From UBA7434 sp042090785 (GTDB taxonomy: Bacteria; Pseudomonadota; Gammaproteobacteria; Pseudomonadales; UBA7434), in NCBI GenBank assembly GCA_042090785.1, contig JBELIP010000004.1, positions 55,593 through 119,592 of the forward strand: a DNA stretch of 64,000 nt, read 5' to 3'. The notes below the pieces were generated by a model that saw only the letters and a list, made by a program, of their open reading frames with translations, was not told the origin of the DNA and made no database searches. Each line of letters begins with the position of its first letter. Within the stretch, counting starts at the first letter, position 1. Positions 35,802-44,490 of the stretch are shown here, one piece after another. Position numbers and translations under genes: made by a program.

Positions 35802-37046
35802 CTAACCCGCTGTTAAATGATGTGACGCGGCATGAATACAAGGCAGCTTAATTAATGCCTGTGTACCACAACCTTCGGTTGAGGTTAATTCAAACTCACC
35901 TTGATGCGCTTTAACTACTGCACGAACCACTGCTAAGCCCAAACCTGTGCCTTGTGATTTCGTTGAAACAAATGCTTCTTCTTGCTGCAAACGTTGCATT
36001 ATATTTTCGGGAATACCACAGCCGCGGTCTTCTATCGAAATTACAATGTCGCGGCCTTCACGACGAGTCGTTAATTGAATATCCGCACCCACTTCTGATG
36101 CTTGTAATGCGTTATTCACTAAGTTACTTAAGGCGCCAATCATGGTTTGCGTATTACAAATAATGCGTGAGTCACTAAAATCATTATTAATTAATAAGCT
36201 TGCTTTATTCGCTGACAGCGGCACATCAACGGCAACTTTTAACTCTTCAAGCATTGAACCTATTGTCATAGAGTCAGATAACGTAACGTCGCCTTTTGCA
36301 AATACCAACATGTCGCGTACTTGCTGCTCTAAATTATTTAAACGCGAAACAATTTTTTGCGAAAAGCGTTTAGTTTGTTCGCGTGTTAAATCACGCTCAC
36401 TTAAATGACTGGCATATAAAATAGCTGCCGATAAAGGCGTGCGGATTTGATGCGCTAATGCCGAAACCATTCGCCCTAACGCTGACAAACGTTGGCCGCG
36501 GCTCACCTGTTCTTGTAAGCGACGCGTTTCGGTTTGGTCGGTTAATAAAATAATTTGGCCCGTTTCTTCTTCTAAAGAGCGCGTTGATAAACTCACGCGC
36601 TTGCCATTTTTCATAGAAATTTCATGGCCATCATCTTTTTGCGGCGCAAAAAATTCGGCAATAATATCTACCCACTTTCGGCCTTCTAAACCCGATGCTA
36701 ATAATTCTTCGCCTGCCGGATTAATTTGCGAAACCGTACCCCAGCGATCTAACACCACAACACCGCCAGGCAATAAATCTAGTAGATTACTTAAACGGGC
36801 AGTGACTTGCTCTTTTGAGCGCACCTCTTGCTCACGCTGTAAATTCACCCGATCGAGTTCGTCGGTCAGTGCCGATACGCGCCCTTCGAGTGCACGATAA
36901 GATTCCGACAAATCATCGGACATGCGATTAAATAATTCAAAGGTTGCCTGTAGCCCTTCTTTACTATTGGTATCCAAGCTATCGATAGCGGTTGTTTTAG
37001 CGCTGGAATTAGCGTCGGTAAAATCAGAGGCGGTTACTGGCGGCAT
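35802..37046 (-). CDS. flrB: Flagellar sensor histidine kinase
   Basis: FlrB (FleS) phosphorylates FlrC. From ATG at 37046 it has 414 residues: an N-terminal coiled coil, a PAS domain (LLDLLPGGVVVLDRWGTVSQINPAGEELL), a HisKA box with phospho-His in ALAHQIRTPLSAA near 198, and an HATPase domain (NLVNNALQAS, EDRGCGIPE, GTGLGLAVV). There is no membrane segment, so it is cytosolic, as in Vibrio and Pseudomonas. An upstream extension to 37127 is unconserved and would begin only a few bases after the predicted sigma-54 start, so the inner ATG is preferred. Confidence 0.93.
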   Translation of the reverse strand: MPPVTASDFTDANSSAKTTAIDSLDTNSKEGLQATFELFNRMSDDLSESYRALEGRVSALTDELDRVNLQREQEVRSKEQVTARLSNLLDLLPGGVVVLDRWGTVSQINPAGEELLASGLEGRKWVDIIAEFFAPQKDDGHEISMKNGKRVSLSTRSLEEETGQIILLTDQTETRRLQEQVSRGQRLSALGRMVSALAHQIRTPLSAAILYASHLSERDLTREQTKRFSQKIVSRLNNLEQQVRDMLVFAKGDVTLSDSMTIGSMLEELKVAVDVPLSANKASLLINNDFSDSRIICNTQTMIGALSNLVNNALQASEVGADIQLTTRREGRDIVISIEDRGCGIPENIMQRLQQEEAFVSTKSQGTGLGLAVVRAVVKAHQGEFELTSTEGCGTQALIKLPCIHAASHHLTAG

Positions 37047-37145
37047 AATGCATCTCGGTATTCGATTGAGTGCATGGTTGAGAGCGATGCGAAAATAAGA
37101 CAATCGCCACAGTTTCAACACATACATTACTTAATACGTTGATTC

Positions 37146-37161
37146 TGCAAGCAGTGTGCCG
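37146..37161 (-). promoter_or_regulatory. Sigma-54-type promoter of flrBC
   Basis: The minus strand reads CGGCACA-CTGC-TTGCA, matching TGGCACG-N4-TTGCW with invariant GG and GC at correct spacing. It lies about 100 bp before flrB and downstream of flrA, where class II flagellar promoters occur in Vibrio. Confidence 0.8.
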
Positions 37162-37284
37162 AGAAGAATTAATACAATAATATCAATTAGTTATATTATT
37201 TTATGAGTAAAAATTAGACTCTCGAGTCAATCTTTTGTCATAAGTTAAACAATTGACGGGGCTAACAACAAAAAGTCCCAATGA

Positions 37285-38787
37285 TTAAGCGCGATTTAAA
37301 TCATACTTGCGCATTTTTTCAACCAGTGTGGTGCGTCGAATTTGCAGCTTGTCTGCCGCTCTCGCAACAACGCCGCTGGCGTCATCCAACGCTTGCTGAA
37401 TTAAGTTTTGCTCTAATGATGCAATGTAGGCTTTAAGATCAATACCTTCGTGCGGCAGCAATGGTTTAGCATCAATATTAACGATGTTGGCGACGGCTTG
37501 CAGTGCCGCTAAATGCTGACCTTTTGCCTCTTCGCCTTCATCTTCGTTGGGTTCTTCGACATAACGAAATTTCGCCGGTAGATCTTTTACGCCAGCAACG
37601 CCATACGGATACATAATGGCCATGCGTTCAACCAAGTTGGCTAACTCGCGCACATTACCCGCCCAGTTATGTTGGCAAAGCGACATAATGGCGGCCGAGT
37701 TAAAGCGTATTGAGCCTCGCTGCTCGTTCTCTAGCCGTGAAATGAGTTCATTTAATAGCAGCGGCAAATCTTCTACGCGCTCACGTAATGCTGGCATTTC
37801 TATGGGAAATACATTTAAGCGGTAATAAAGATCTTCGCGAAAATCACCACTTTCAATCATAGTATCTAGGTTTTTATGTGTTGCAGCAATTATGCGCACA
37901 TCAGCATGGTAAGTTTTGTTTCCGCCCACTCGCTCAAAGGTTCTTTCTTGCAGGGCACGCAGAATTTTAACCTGCATATTCAGCGGCATATCGCCAATTT
38001 CATCTAAAAATAATGTACCGCCTTGGGCCATTTCAAAGCGTCCAGCACGGCTGCTAATGGCGCCAGTAAAAGCACCTTTTTCATGACCGAACAATTCGCT
38101 TTCTAATAACTCTGGCGGAATAGCACCGCAATTAACCGGCACAAACGGCTGCTGACGGCGCGGCGAATGGTAATGTAAGTTACGCGCTACCACTTCTTTA
38201 CCGGTACCAGATTCGCCGGTAATTAACACCGTGACATCTTTATCGGCTACTTGCGCCATGTGTTCGCGCACCTGTTGAATTTTTCGACTAGTGCCAACTA
38301 AGCTGCGAAATAATTGAGGGTCACGATGGACGTTGCGATTAAACGATTCACTGTGTTGCTCGCGATACACTTGGGCACGATGTAAATCATCAACAATACG
38401 CGCATAGTTAGGTGGCATTTGTATTTGTGAAATAACCGGGCGCATGATATCGGGGTCTAGCGAGTGATCGACGGGGGTATTTTTTATAGCGCCAGACTCT
38501 GAATTAGCGGTTTGAGGTGAATTAACAGGGTGATCAACTAAAATCACCGGAAGATGATTTTGCCATTGCTGTGCAATAGCCAAACGCTCATCTAACGGCT
38601 GGGCATCATCACCCAACACCAACAATGTTAGATTGCCATCGTCATTGCTCGCCTGAACGTCGGGATCTAGCCACTCTTGATAAGACAATGCCCGCACGGG
38701 CTCGCCAATAAAGTCAAAAACTAGCTGTAAATCCTGTCGTCTGCGCTCATCACTATCAACAATAACAATGCGTGTTTCTTCCCACAT
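37285..38787 (-). CDS. flrA: Flagellar master regulator
   Basis: FlrA (FleQ) is the sigma-54 activator at the top of the polar flagellum hierarchy; FleQ also binds cyclic-di-GMP. The 500-residue product has an N-terminal FleQ domain (RIVIVDSDERRRQDLQLVFDFIGE) lacking the usual phospho-acceptor context, an AAA+ domain with GESGTGKE near 187 and GAFTGA near 237, and a C-terminal Fis-type HTH (GVVARAADKLQIRRTTLVEKMRKY). It should act on the flrBC promoter just downstream. Confidence 0.95.
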   Translation of the reverse strand: MWEETRIVIVDSDERRRQDLQLVFDFIGEPVRALSYQEWLDPDVQASNDDGNLTLLVLGDDAQPLDERLAIAQQWQNHLPVILVDHPVNSPQTANSESGAIKNTPVDHSLDPDIMRPVISQIQMPPNYARIVDDLHRAQVYREQHSESFNRNVHRDPQLFRSLVGTSRKIQQVREHMAQVADKDVTVLITGESGTGKEVVARNLHYHSPRRQQPFVPVNCGAIPPELLESELFGHEKGAFTGAISSRAGRFEMAQGGTLFLDEIGDMPLNMQVKILRALQERTFERVGGNKTYHADVRIIAATHKNLDTMIESGDFREDLYYRLNVFPIEMPALRERVEDLPLLLNELISRLENEQRGSIRFNSAAIMSLCQHNWAGNVRELANLVERMAIMYPYGVAGVKDLPAKFRYVEEPNEDEGEEAKGQHLAALQAVANIVNIDAKPLLPHEGIDLKAYIASLEQNLIQQALDDASGVVARAADKLQIRRTTLVEKMRKYDLNRA

Positions 38788-39120
38788 AAACTTCCCAAAT
38801 ACCTTGCTCAGTCATTTATGCCTTAAGATTCAGCATAAATGTCATAGTTTTGACCAATAAGGCGGGAGTCTTGAAAAGCGATAGCTTCGCAGTCAAAACT
38901 CTGACACTTTTGAAGCCGAGATTATGTAAGAGAATGCTCGAGCAAGCAATGCTTATTCGTAAAAAAACCTTCAAATTCATTCACTTCTCAAAAAAAAATG
39001 ATAACGCCCGCACAAAAATCGCTAGCGCAAAAATAACAGGGCTTAAAAGGGAGGTTTTTAAACTGAGAGGGGAATATTTTAATGGTGACAATAATAAATG
39101 CTTATTTAACGAGCAAAAAA
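38788..39120. other. Intergenic region upstream of flrA
   Basis: These 333 bases lie between flrA and the fliT-like gene, both minus strand. They should contain the flrA promoter. A 101-codon plus frame (38850-39155) is rejected because it overlaps the fliT-like gene antisense and has no recognisable features. Confidence 0.5.
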
Positions 39121-39501
39121 CTACAATGAAGACGTCGATACATAATGATCGGTAGCTGATCGTCCCATATTCACTTCATTAAGCTTGGCGGACAACACAT
39201 CACGCTCGGCAGCACATTGCTGCTGCATAGCTTGATAAATAGTCGCCAACTTTTCAAGGCCGGGCTTTAACGCCTCTAACGATGAACTTTCATACTTACC
39301 TGCAGCCGCTGCTGATGCGTTAATGGCGACAATTTCGGCTTCAACGCAGGGCTGGGTATAGTCATTCAACTGCGAGATACTTAACCAGTCTGCCGCTGCA
39401 TAAGCGGCTTCAAAAGCGTTAATCAATTGGTCCAGTGACGGCGTTGCCGCATCACCTAATTGCCATACTGGTGATAATGTTTTATTCAAAATCACCCCCA
39501 A
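39121..39501 (-). CDS. fliT: FliT-like flagellar chaperone
   Basis: This small helical protein of up to 126 residues lies directly after fliS, where FliT (the FliD export chaperone) normally sits. Helical, Ala-rich segments (IYQAMQQQCAAERDVLSAKLNE) fit the fold, but sequence similarity within this family is weak, so the name rests mainly on position. No ATG is available at the 5' end: the first frame codon is TTG at 39501, and a TTG at 39489 follows GGGGG. It abuts fliS, implying coupling. Confidence 0.65.
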   Translation of the reverse strand: MGVILNKTLSPVWQLGDAATPSLDQLINAFEAAYAAADWLSISQLNDYTQPCVEAEIVAINASAAAAGKYESSSLEALKPGLEKLATIYQAMQQQCAAERDVLSAKLNEVNMGRSATDHYVSTSSL

Positions 39502-39924
39502 CTAAACCGAAACTGATTCACTGGATGCTTGAGATAAAACCTCAGACCGAATGTCATTCCAGCCAGCCTGAAGTTCCCGCAGCACATTGGCGGACTGATC
39601 AAGCGCTAACTCATCATTATTGCTATTGGCTTCACTTAACCGACCGGTTACAAAGGTATACAGCGCAGAAAGGTTCGTGCCTAAACTTTTTTGCTCAGCG
39701 TCTACATTAACACTATCTAACAAGCCGCCAACAATACCAATAGCCTTACTAATAGCCTCGCCTTTACCGGCTAAATCGCTTCGCTGCATGCAACCTTTCG
39801 CTATTGAAATTTGTTCTAAGGCACCCGCAAATAACATTTGAATTAAACGATGCGGATCAGCATCGACAACACCGGTTTGTGTATTGATAGATTTATATTG
39901 TTGCCCTGCTTGTAAGTTTTTCAT
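39502..39924 (-). CDS. fliS: Flagellin export chaperone FliS
   Basis: FliS binds the C-terminal helices of flagellin in the cytosol and prevents early polymerisation. The 140-residue helical product shows the typical DPHRLIQMLFAGALEQISIAKG and AISKAIGIVGGLLDSVN, and later LYTFVTGRLSEANSNND. It follows fliD after 132 bp. Its Shine-Dalgarno lies in the first unit of a three-copy 21-bp repeat. Confidence 0.92.
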   Translation of the reverse strand: MKNLQAGQQYKSINTQTGVVDADPHRLIQMLFAGALEQISIAKGCMQRSDLAGKGEAISKAIGIVGGLLDSVNVDAEQKSLGTNLSALYTFVTGRLSEANSNNDELALDQSANVLRELQAGWNDIRSEVLSQASSESVSV

Positions 39925-39927
39925 TCG

Positions 39928-39990
39928 TCTCTCTTTTAAATGCTAACTTCTCTCTTTTAAATACTATCTTCACTCTTTTAAATACTATTT
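39928..39990 (-). repeat. Three 21-bp tandem repeats carrying the fliS Shine-Dalgarno
   Basis: Units at 39928-39948, 39949-39969 and 39970-39990 each read, on the minus strand, AGT-A/T-GT/C-ATTTAAAAGAG followed by AGA or TGA. The AAGAGAG next to the ATG is the ribosome-binding site; the others are upstream copies. Confidence 0.92.
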
Positions 39991-40056
39991 TCTATAAAAC
40001 TTCTTTTTCATATTATCTGTGTTCAGTAAGTATTATTTAGCTGTTATTACTAAACT

Positions 40057-41868
40057 CTAACTATCGTTACGATTGTTGTTGGAGGATATTTGAGAAATTG
40101 AGTTCAACTGGCTCAGCAAAAAGTTACCGTTAGATTGTAAATTTGCAACGAGCAAATCAAGTGCTGCAAACTGCGCAACCAATCGATCCTGAAAAGCCGT
40201 TAAACGCTGCTCTTGTACTAATCGCTCATTACCAATACGCTCAACATCTTGGCTTAAACCTTCGGTGCGTGCATCAATAATACCCTGCTGACCACTGCCA
40301 CCTAAAAAGCCTTCAACGACTGACTGCAAGCGCGTAATAACACCTTCGGGCGCATCTAATTCTGCGGCGGTAATTTCAGTAAAAAAGGCATTGCCTTCCA
40401 TTAAACTAATCACTGAATCAGGGCCGGCCTCGTTAGCCGTGAGGATCATTTTTGCATCTGTACCACCAGTACCGTCGTCAACCAACACGAGTGACGCCGT
40501 TACACCTGGGTTATCGCTTGCGTTATTAATAAGGTCGCGCACACCGATTAAAGTGTTATTACCCTCAAGCGCTGAAAAACTTACGGTAAATCTCTCTTCG
40601 CCAACACCAATATCTAAATTACCTTCACCAACCTCTGTATTAACAGTGTCATAACTCACCGATTCAAACTGACTATTTTGAGCAACCGGGTTGCCATCTG
40701 CCGCTAATAAGCGTGCAACATCATCAAAATTTGAATCAAGCAAGGCATTAAACTTGGCACTGTTCAACGACAGCAAACCATCACGATCTATGCTGATACC
40801 AATATCACTCAACGTCCGCACACCTTCTGGCTGCGTATTATCAACCGCTGTAAAAATGGTACGACGAAGTTGCGCATCTAAAGTACGTAATACCGAATCA
40901 CCAACGAGCACACCAGCACTGTTCTCGTCCTCGCTACCACCACGACCTAAATCATCAATACTATTGGTTAAAGCATTAAAGTTTTCAATAAATTCATTAA
41001 CCGCTGTTACCGCTTGCTGTGTGTTTTTCGAAACACTGACAGTACCTGCTGATGCGGTCTCAGTGATTGCTGTAATCGATACACCGGTAACAACTTCATC
41101 AAAAGTACGGCCCGATGTTGATGTAATCGTCTGCCCGTTAACTGTAATTTGCGCATCAACGGCCGCCGTTGCTTGTGTTAAGTTCGAACCCGCGATATCA
41201 CCCACATCAAAAGTCAGCTGCGATAAACCCTGCGCATCGGTATGGTTGGTATCAATATCATTTACGCTAATACTAATTTCATTATCACTGCCGGTATCAG
41301 CCGCGTTAATCACTAACACTGGGCCACTGTCAGCGTTAATAACACTGGCCTCAACACCGGTGTTAGCTACTGATTCATTAATTGCCGCCGCAATATCATT
41401 TAGTGAGCTGTTGGCAGAATCAATGGCGACCGAAAATGAAGGCTGGCTACCCTGCTGAATAATCAGCGTGCCACCGCCAATAATAGAATCTGCACTGTTT
41501 ATTGCTGTATTCGTGATATCAACAAAATGACTGCCTGTAAGCGACTGGGTTTCACCTGCTTCAAGCACTTCAATAGTGTAATTGCCTAAACCAGCATTAA
41601 CTGCTGCACTCACAGTAAAAGCATCTTCATCCGAGGAGCTGGCGGTCCGTGCTTGAAAGGTACTGATATTGCCTATGGACGAAAGCGAGCCGTTGAACAG
41701 TGATACCGAACTTTTTAATAAACCATAAGCCGATATGCGCTCTGTCGCGATAGCTTCTTGTGTATCAAGGCGTCCAAAACGTAGCTGTTGTTCAGACGCC
41801 ACAAGGCCATCAACCAACGTTTGCAGGTCTAACCCAGAACCAACACCAAGAGAGGAAACACTAGCCAT
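40057..41868 (-). CDS. fliD: Flagellar filament cap protein
   Basis: FliD forms the pentameric cap that folds flagellin at the filament tip. The 603-residue product begins SSLGVGSGLDLQTLVDGLVASEQ, the FliD N terminus, and ends in a coiled-coil D0 region (ERIGNERLVQEQRLTAFQDRLVAQFAALD). The central part (NYTIEVLEAGETQSL..., TINGQTI-type flagellin hook segment) is larger than in E. coli (468), as is common in marine species. It lies between flaG and fliS. Confidence 0.94.
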   Translation of the reverse strand: MASVSSLGVGSGLDLQTLVDGLVASEQQLRFGRLDTQEAIATERISAYGLLKSSVSLFNGSLSSIGNISTFQARTASSSDEDAFTVSAAVNAGLGNYTIEVLEAGETQSLTGSHFVDITNTAINSADSIIGGGTLIIQQGSQPSFSVAIDSANSSLNDIAAAINESVANTGVEASVINADSGPVLVINAADTGSDNEISISVNDIDTNHTDAQGLSQLTFDVGDIAGSNLTQATAAVDAQITVNGQTITSTSGRTFDEVVTGVSITAITETASAGTVSVSKNTQQAVTAVNEFIENFNALTNSIDDLGRGGSEDENSAGVLVGDSVLRTLDAQLRRTIFTAVDNTQPEGVRTLSDIGISIDRDGLLSLNSAKFNALLDSNFDDVARLLAADGNPVAQNSQFESVSYDTVNTEVGEGNLDIGVGEERFTVSFSALEGNNTLIGVRDLINNASDNPGVTASLVLVDDGTGGTDAKMILTANEAGPDSVISLMEGNAFFTEITAAELDAPEGVITRLQSVVEGFLGGSGQQGIIDARTEGLSQDVERIGNERLVQEQRLTAFQDRLVAQFAALDLLVANLQSNGNFLLSQLNSISQISSNNNRNDS

Positions 41869-41897
41869 ATAAAAACACCTAATGCAGCTTTTTTAAG

Positions 41898-42377
41898 CTA
41901 CACGTGAACGTCAAGTAAGTGGCCTTTTACTGTTGATAAATGGCCGGTTGAACCGTCTAATTGTTCCTGTAGTTCTCTTAAAATACGCAAATTCTGTGCC
42001 AGCTGACGCAGCTTTTCACTTGGTATTTCTCGAGCAACCTCATCGGTTTGGCTATCTTTAACGACTATCACTGTTTTACCGCTATGTTCATCGACAGTAA
42101 AGCGTAAATCACGCTGAATGAACTGCACCTGTTTAGATAACTCATTCGCAAGATCATTAAATTGCTGCTGAGTTGAGGGTTGAAAAAACGGCTGACTGAC
42201 TAAATTTGAAGCAGATTGCGGCAATGTATTGCCGCTACTACCTATGACAGTGCTTATGTTAGCGCTTGAATTGCTGAATAAACGGCGCAGATTGTTATTG
42301 GTATTTTCAAAATGAAACTGTCGGCTGAAAGGATTAAACCCCTCGCCGACAGTTTGCAATACACCTATATTAGCCAT
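41898..42377 (-). CDS. flaG: FlaG-family flagellar protein
   Basis: FlaG proteins influence filament length in polar flagella; the mechanism is not settled. The 159-residue product has a variable Asn/Ser-rich N half and the conserved C half: IQRDLRFTVDEHSGKTVIVVKD, then DEVAREIPSEKLRQLAQNLRIL. It sits between fliC and fliD, its usual place in Vibrio and Pseudomonas. Confidence 0.9.
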   Translation of the reverse strand: MANIGVLQTVGEGFNPFSRQFHFENTNNNLRRLFSNSSANISTVIGSSGNTLPQSASNLVSQPFFQPSTQQQFNDLANELSKQVQFIQRDLRFTVDEHSGKTVIVVKDSQTDEVAREIPSEKLRQLAQNLRILRELQEQLDGSTGHLSTVKGHLLDVHV

Positions 42378-42488
42378 GAGAAAAACGTTAGCCTTAAAAG
42401 AAACTCTACTTCATCGCATCAGCTACTTTCCTGCTATTGAAATGGTCGCTAAAAAAGCCAAACCATTAAGCAGCTGACGCCTAAGTAT

Positions 42489-43991
42489 CTACTGAAGCAG
42501 ACTTAATACTTGCTGAGGTAATGCATTGGCTTGTGCTAAAACCGAAATACCCGCTTGCTGAAGAATTTGATTCCGCGTCAAGCTTGCGGTTTCAGCAGCA
42601 AAGTCAGCATCTTGAATACGGCTTCTTGCAGCCGATACATTCTCAGATACGCTTTGTAAGTTTGAAATAGTTGATTGCAAACGGTTTTGAACCGCACCAA
42701 TACCCGCACGAAGCGAATCAATACCCTGGATCGCCGCATCGACAACAGCAATAGCTGCTTGCGCACCCGCTTGAGTACCAATATTAGCCGAAGCCACATT
42801 GCTTAATGTGCTGGCATTAGCGGTAGTCGCCGCAAATAGGCCGCCGGCGTTAGCCGAAGTCACAGTAAAGGCCGAAGCCGCACTAAATGAAACCGAACCA
42901 CCCACCACAAAAGCATCATCAGCCGCAGCACTAACCACATCAGCTGCGCCTGAATTAGCACCCGATGAAGTCAAACCTTGAACGGTTAAAGAAGACCCCG
43001 TACCAACTAAGGCATCAAATGTGACGTCTCGCCCTTCTTCATTAGTTAATACTAAAGTGCTTCCTTCAGAAAGCGCAGTTACACCAGTAACACCTGCTTG
43101 TTGATTAATCGCATCGGCTAAGCCTGATAAATCATTGGCGCTAGTCACGTTAACCGTAATACCCGCCGCATTAAAGTTAGTTGTTGTTCCCGCTGCATCA
43201 GTAGATCGCGAACCTAAAGTAAAGGTATAGCTAGCAACTGCCACACTAGAAATACGTACCTGAGTTCTAGCTTCGGCAGTTACGCCTGTTGTTGCCTCAT
43301 TCGCATTAACCAAGCCCGCAATAGAATCTGCCGTTTGGCCAACACCAATATCCAGGGCCGGAGCCGATGTGCCTAATGGGCCACTCACTGTGAGATCTTC
43401 AGCAGCCACTACGGTATTTGCTCCCACCGCACCAGCAGCAATTGCGCTACTCAACGTACCCGTAGGCGCAACCGTGTTTGCACCAATGGCTGTAGCCCGT
43501 GCATTACCAATTGAGACACTAATGGTTTGGTTCGCCTCTGAACCCACTTGAAATGTTTCTGTACCAAAAGAACCATCTAATAATGCGCGACCACCAAACG
43601 ATGTGGTTTCCGCAATACGATTTAACTCTTGCTGTAATTGTGAGACTTCTTGCTGAAGTGCCGCTCGCTCTGTACCAGAGTTCGTGCCGTTAGCAGACTG
43701 AATAGACAGCTCACGAATGCGTTGCAGAATATTGGTTGATTCTTGTAATGCACCCTCTGCAACCTGTGCGAGAGAGATACCATCATTCGCATTACGAATC
43801 GCTTGGTTTAAACCTCGAACCTGAGATGTAAATGCATTTGAAATAGCAAGACCAGCAGCATCATCTCGAGCACTATTAATTCGCAGACCAGAAGATAGAC
43901 GGTTAAGCGATACATTTAGGGCTTCTTGAGAACTGTTAAGGTTGCGTTGTGCTGTTAACGAAGAAATATTGGTATTAATAATCTGAGGCAT
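42489..43991 (-). CDS. fliC: Flagellin
   Basis: This is the filament subunit. From the ATG at 43991 (after AAGGAG) it has 500 residues. The N-terminal D0/D1 region shows INTNISSLTAQRNLNSSQ, LSSGLRINSARDDAAGLAIS and ELSIQSANGTNS; the C-terminal D1/D0 reads ENVSAARSRIQDADFAAETASLTRNQILQQAG, ending LSLLQ. The Ala/Thr/Ser-rich central domain (about 180-400) is the variable surface part. Only one flagellin gene is in the window. A sigma-28-type promoter lies upstream. Confidence 0.96.
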   Translation of the reverse strand: MPQIINTNISSLTAQRNLNSSQEALNVSLNRLSSGLRINSARDDAAGLAISNAFTSQVRGLNQAIRNANDGISLAQVAEGALQESTNILQRIRELSIQSANGTNSGTERAALQQEVSQLQQELNRIAETTSFGGRALLDGSFGTETFQVGSEANQTISVSIGNARATAIGANTVAPTGTLSSAIAAGAVGANTVVAAEDLTVSGPLGTSAPALDIGVGQTADSIAGLVNANEATTGVTAEARTQVRISSVAVASYTFTLGSRSTDAAGTTTNFNAAGITVNVTSANDLSGLADAINQQAGVTGVTALSEGSTLVLTNEEGRDVTFDALVGTGSSLTVQGLTSSGANSGAADVVSAAADDAFVVGGSVSFSAASAFTVTSANAGGLFAATTANASTLSNVASANIGTQAGAQAAIAVVDAAIQGIDSLRAGIGAVQNRLQSTISNLQSVSENVSAARSRIQDADFAAETASLTRNQILQQAGISVLAQANALPQQVLSLLQ

Positions 43992-44490
43992 GGTGTAACT
44001 CCTTATCTGCAAATAACGAACCGGAAGAGTGGGTATAGCGTCTAAACCTAAATCTACCTATCTAATCTAAACCTAACTGCTTGTTTGCCAGTGGCAAATA
44101 AATGCCAACTTCAAACTTAGTTACCGATATAACGGCCGCTTCTATTGAAGCTTTAGGCTTTTTTATAAGCAAAAGTGTGAACTAGTCCAACTCATAGAAA
44201 GGTTTTGATCAATTGACCAAAAATAACAAATAGAAATAAACAGAAAGGACTTAAAAACGAGAAAAAGACATGAAAACTGTCGAGCAACATTACAAAAAAC
44301 AAGATTATTGTTTGATATTTAATCGCTTATTGGAAATGAGCTTTGAATTGTAAAAACAGGCGGTTTTACAGGTTTTTTTTTATTACTCGGGTCACATTGC
44401 TTAAATTGTCAGCGCAAAAGAGGAAAAATCTTGGCCCGTAAGTAAAAAGCCATTCATTTTCTGTCGAAGTACGCAGCCAAATAAAGAGGT
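43992..44490. promoter_or_regulatory. fliC 5' leader and control region
   Basis: These 499 bases separate the flgL stop from fliC. Besides the sigma-28-type promoter, the predicted leader contains a hairpin TTTGCC-ACT-GGCAAA (44098-44084) and two copies of the 11-mer TTAGGTTTAGA on the minus strand (44076-44066 and 44051-44041). The remainder up to 44490 is AT-rich and should hold the end of the flgKL transcript. Confidence 0.55.
44129..44155 (-). promoter_or_regulatory. Sigma-28 (FliA)-type promoter of fliC
   Basis: The minus strand reads TAAAGCTT-N11-GCCGTTAT against the consensus TAAAGTTT-N11-GCCGATAA, with exact spacing, about 140 bp before the fliC start. Confidence 0.82.

Noticed and set aside
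38850..39155. 101-codon plus frame between flrA and the fliT-like gene
   Set aside because: Overlaps the fliT-like gene antisense, is Lys-rich and AT-driven, and lacks a ribosome-binding site.
40691..41458. 255-codon plus-strand frame opposite fliD
   Set aside because: Antisense to a certain gene, and its Ser/Ala/Val-rich composition follows from the fliD codons.
42441..42460. Sigma-54 promoter before flaG
   Set aside because: TGGCTTTTTTAGC has the GG and GC elements two bases too close together.
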